A stretch of DNA of 5,999 nucleotides from positions 1 to 5,999 of the forward strand of contig CALCDN010000188.1 of NCBI GenBank assembly GCA_937900755.1. Reading direction: 5' to 3'. The notes under the pieces were generated by a model. The model searched no databases, had not been told where the DNA came from, and saw nothing but the letters and a program-made list of their open reading frames with translations. Source of the DNA: an uncultured Acetobacter sp. GTDB lineage: Bacteria; Pseudomonadota; Alphaproteobacteria; Acetobacterales; Acetobacteraceae. Below, piece after piece: positions 5,971-5,999 of the stretch; the stretch's first letter is position 1; each line of letters begins with the position of its first letter. The position numbers and the translations under genes are program-made.

Positions 5971-5999
5971 GACGCTGCCGACGATACTCCTTGTGTAGA
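5971..5999. other. Illumina Nextera read-1 adapter, i5 index and start of P5 side (artefact)
   Basis: GACGCTGCCGACGA (5971-5984) is the reverse complement of the Nextera read-1 adapter tail. TACTCCTT (5985-5992) is the reverse complement of AAGGAGTA, which I recall as i5 index S507/N507. GTGTAGA (5993-5999) begins the P5-side sequence. The order mosaic end, adapter, index, P5 is exactly that of read-through past a short insert, so these bases are not genomic. Confidence 0.97.

Overview
The window looks like one short draft contig from a GC-rich alphaproteobacterium, most likely an acetic acid bacterium (Acetobacteraceae; Komagataeibacter, Gluconacetobacter or a relative). This rests on base composition, protein style and the minus-strand order uvrC, pgsA, moaD, moaE, which I recall as common in Alphaproteobacteria. 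The genus is inferred, because no search was possible.

Layout from left to right. Bases 1-97 hold the 5' part of moaE (minus), cut by the window edge in a C-rich run. Next, all on the minus strand, come moaD (105-368), a small predicted lipoprotein of unknown function (455-988), pgsA (1152-1721) and uvrC (1866-3779). An AT-rich spacer (3780-4026) has one consensus DnaA box and an imperfect inverted repeat. It is followed by an M19-family membrane dipeptidase gene (about 4027-5109, minus). After a 137-base divergent spacer, an exonuclease III gene (xthA-like) runs on the plus strand from 5247 to the end of real genomic sequence at 5951.

The last 48 bases (5952-5999) are not genomic. They are the Tn5 mosaic end plus Illumina Nextera read-1 adapter, an 8-base i5 index and the start of the P5 side. 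Exonuclease III is therefore artificially truncated, and any ORF reading into or out of this tail is an artefact.

Functionally the genes are housekeeping: molybdopterin synthase small and large subunits (MoaD, MoaE), phosphatidylglycerophosphate synthase (PgsA), nucleotide excision repair (UvrC), base excision repair (exonuclease III) and dipeptide hydrolysis. The unknown items are the lipoprotein between pgsA and moaD and the AT-rich spacer upstream of uvrC. I found no CRISPR array, tRNA, rRNA, insertion sequence, phage gene or defence system, and no evidence for a new biological system.
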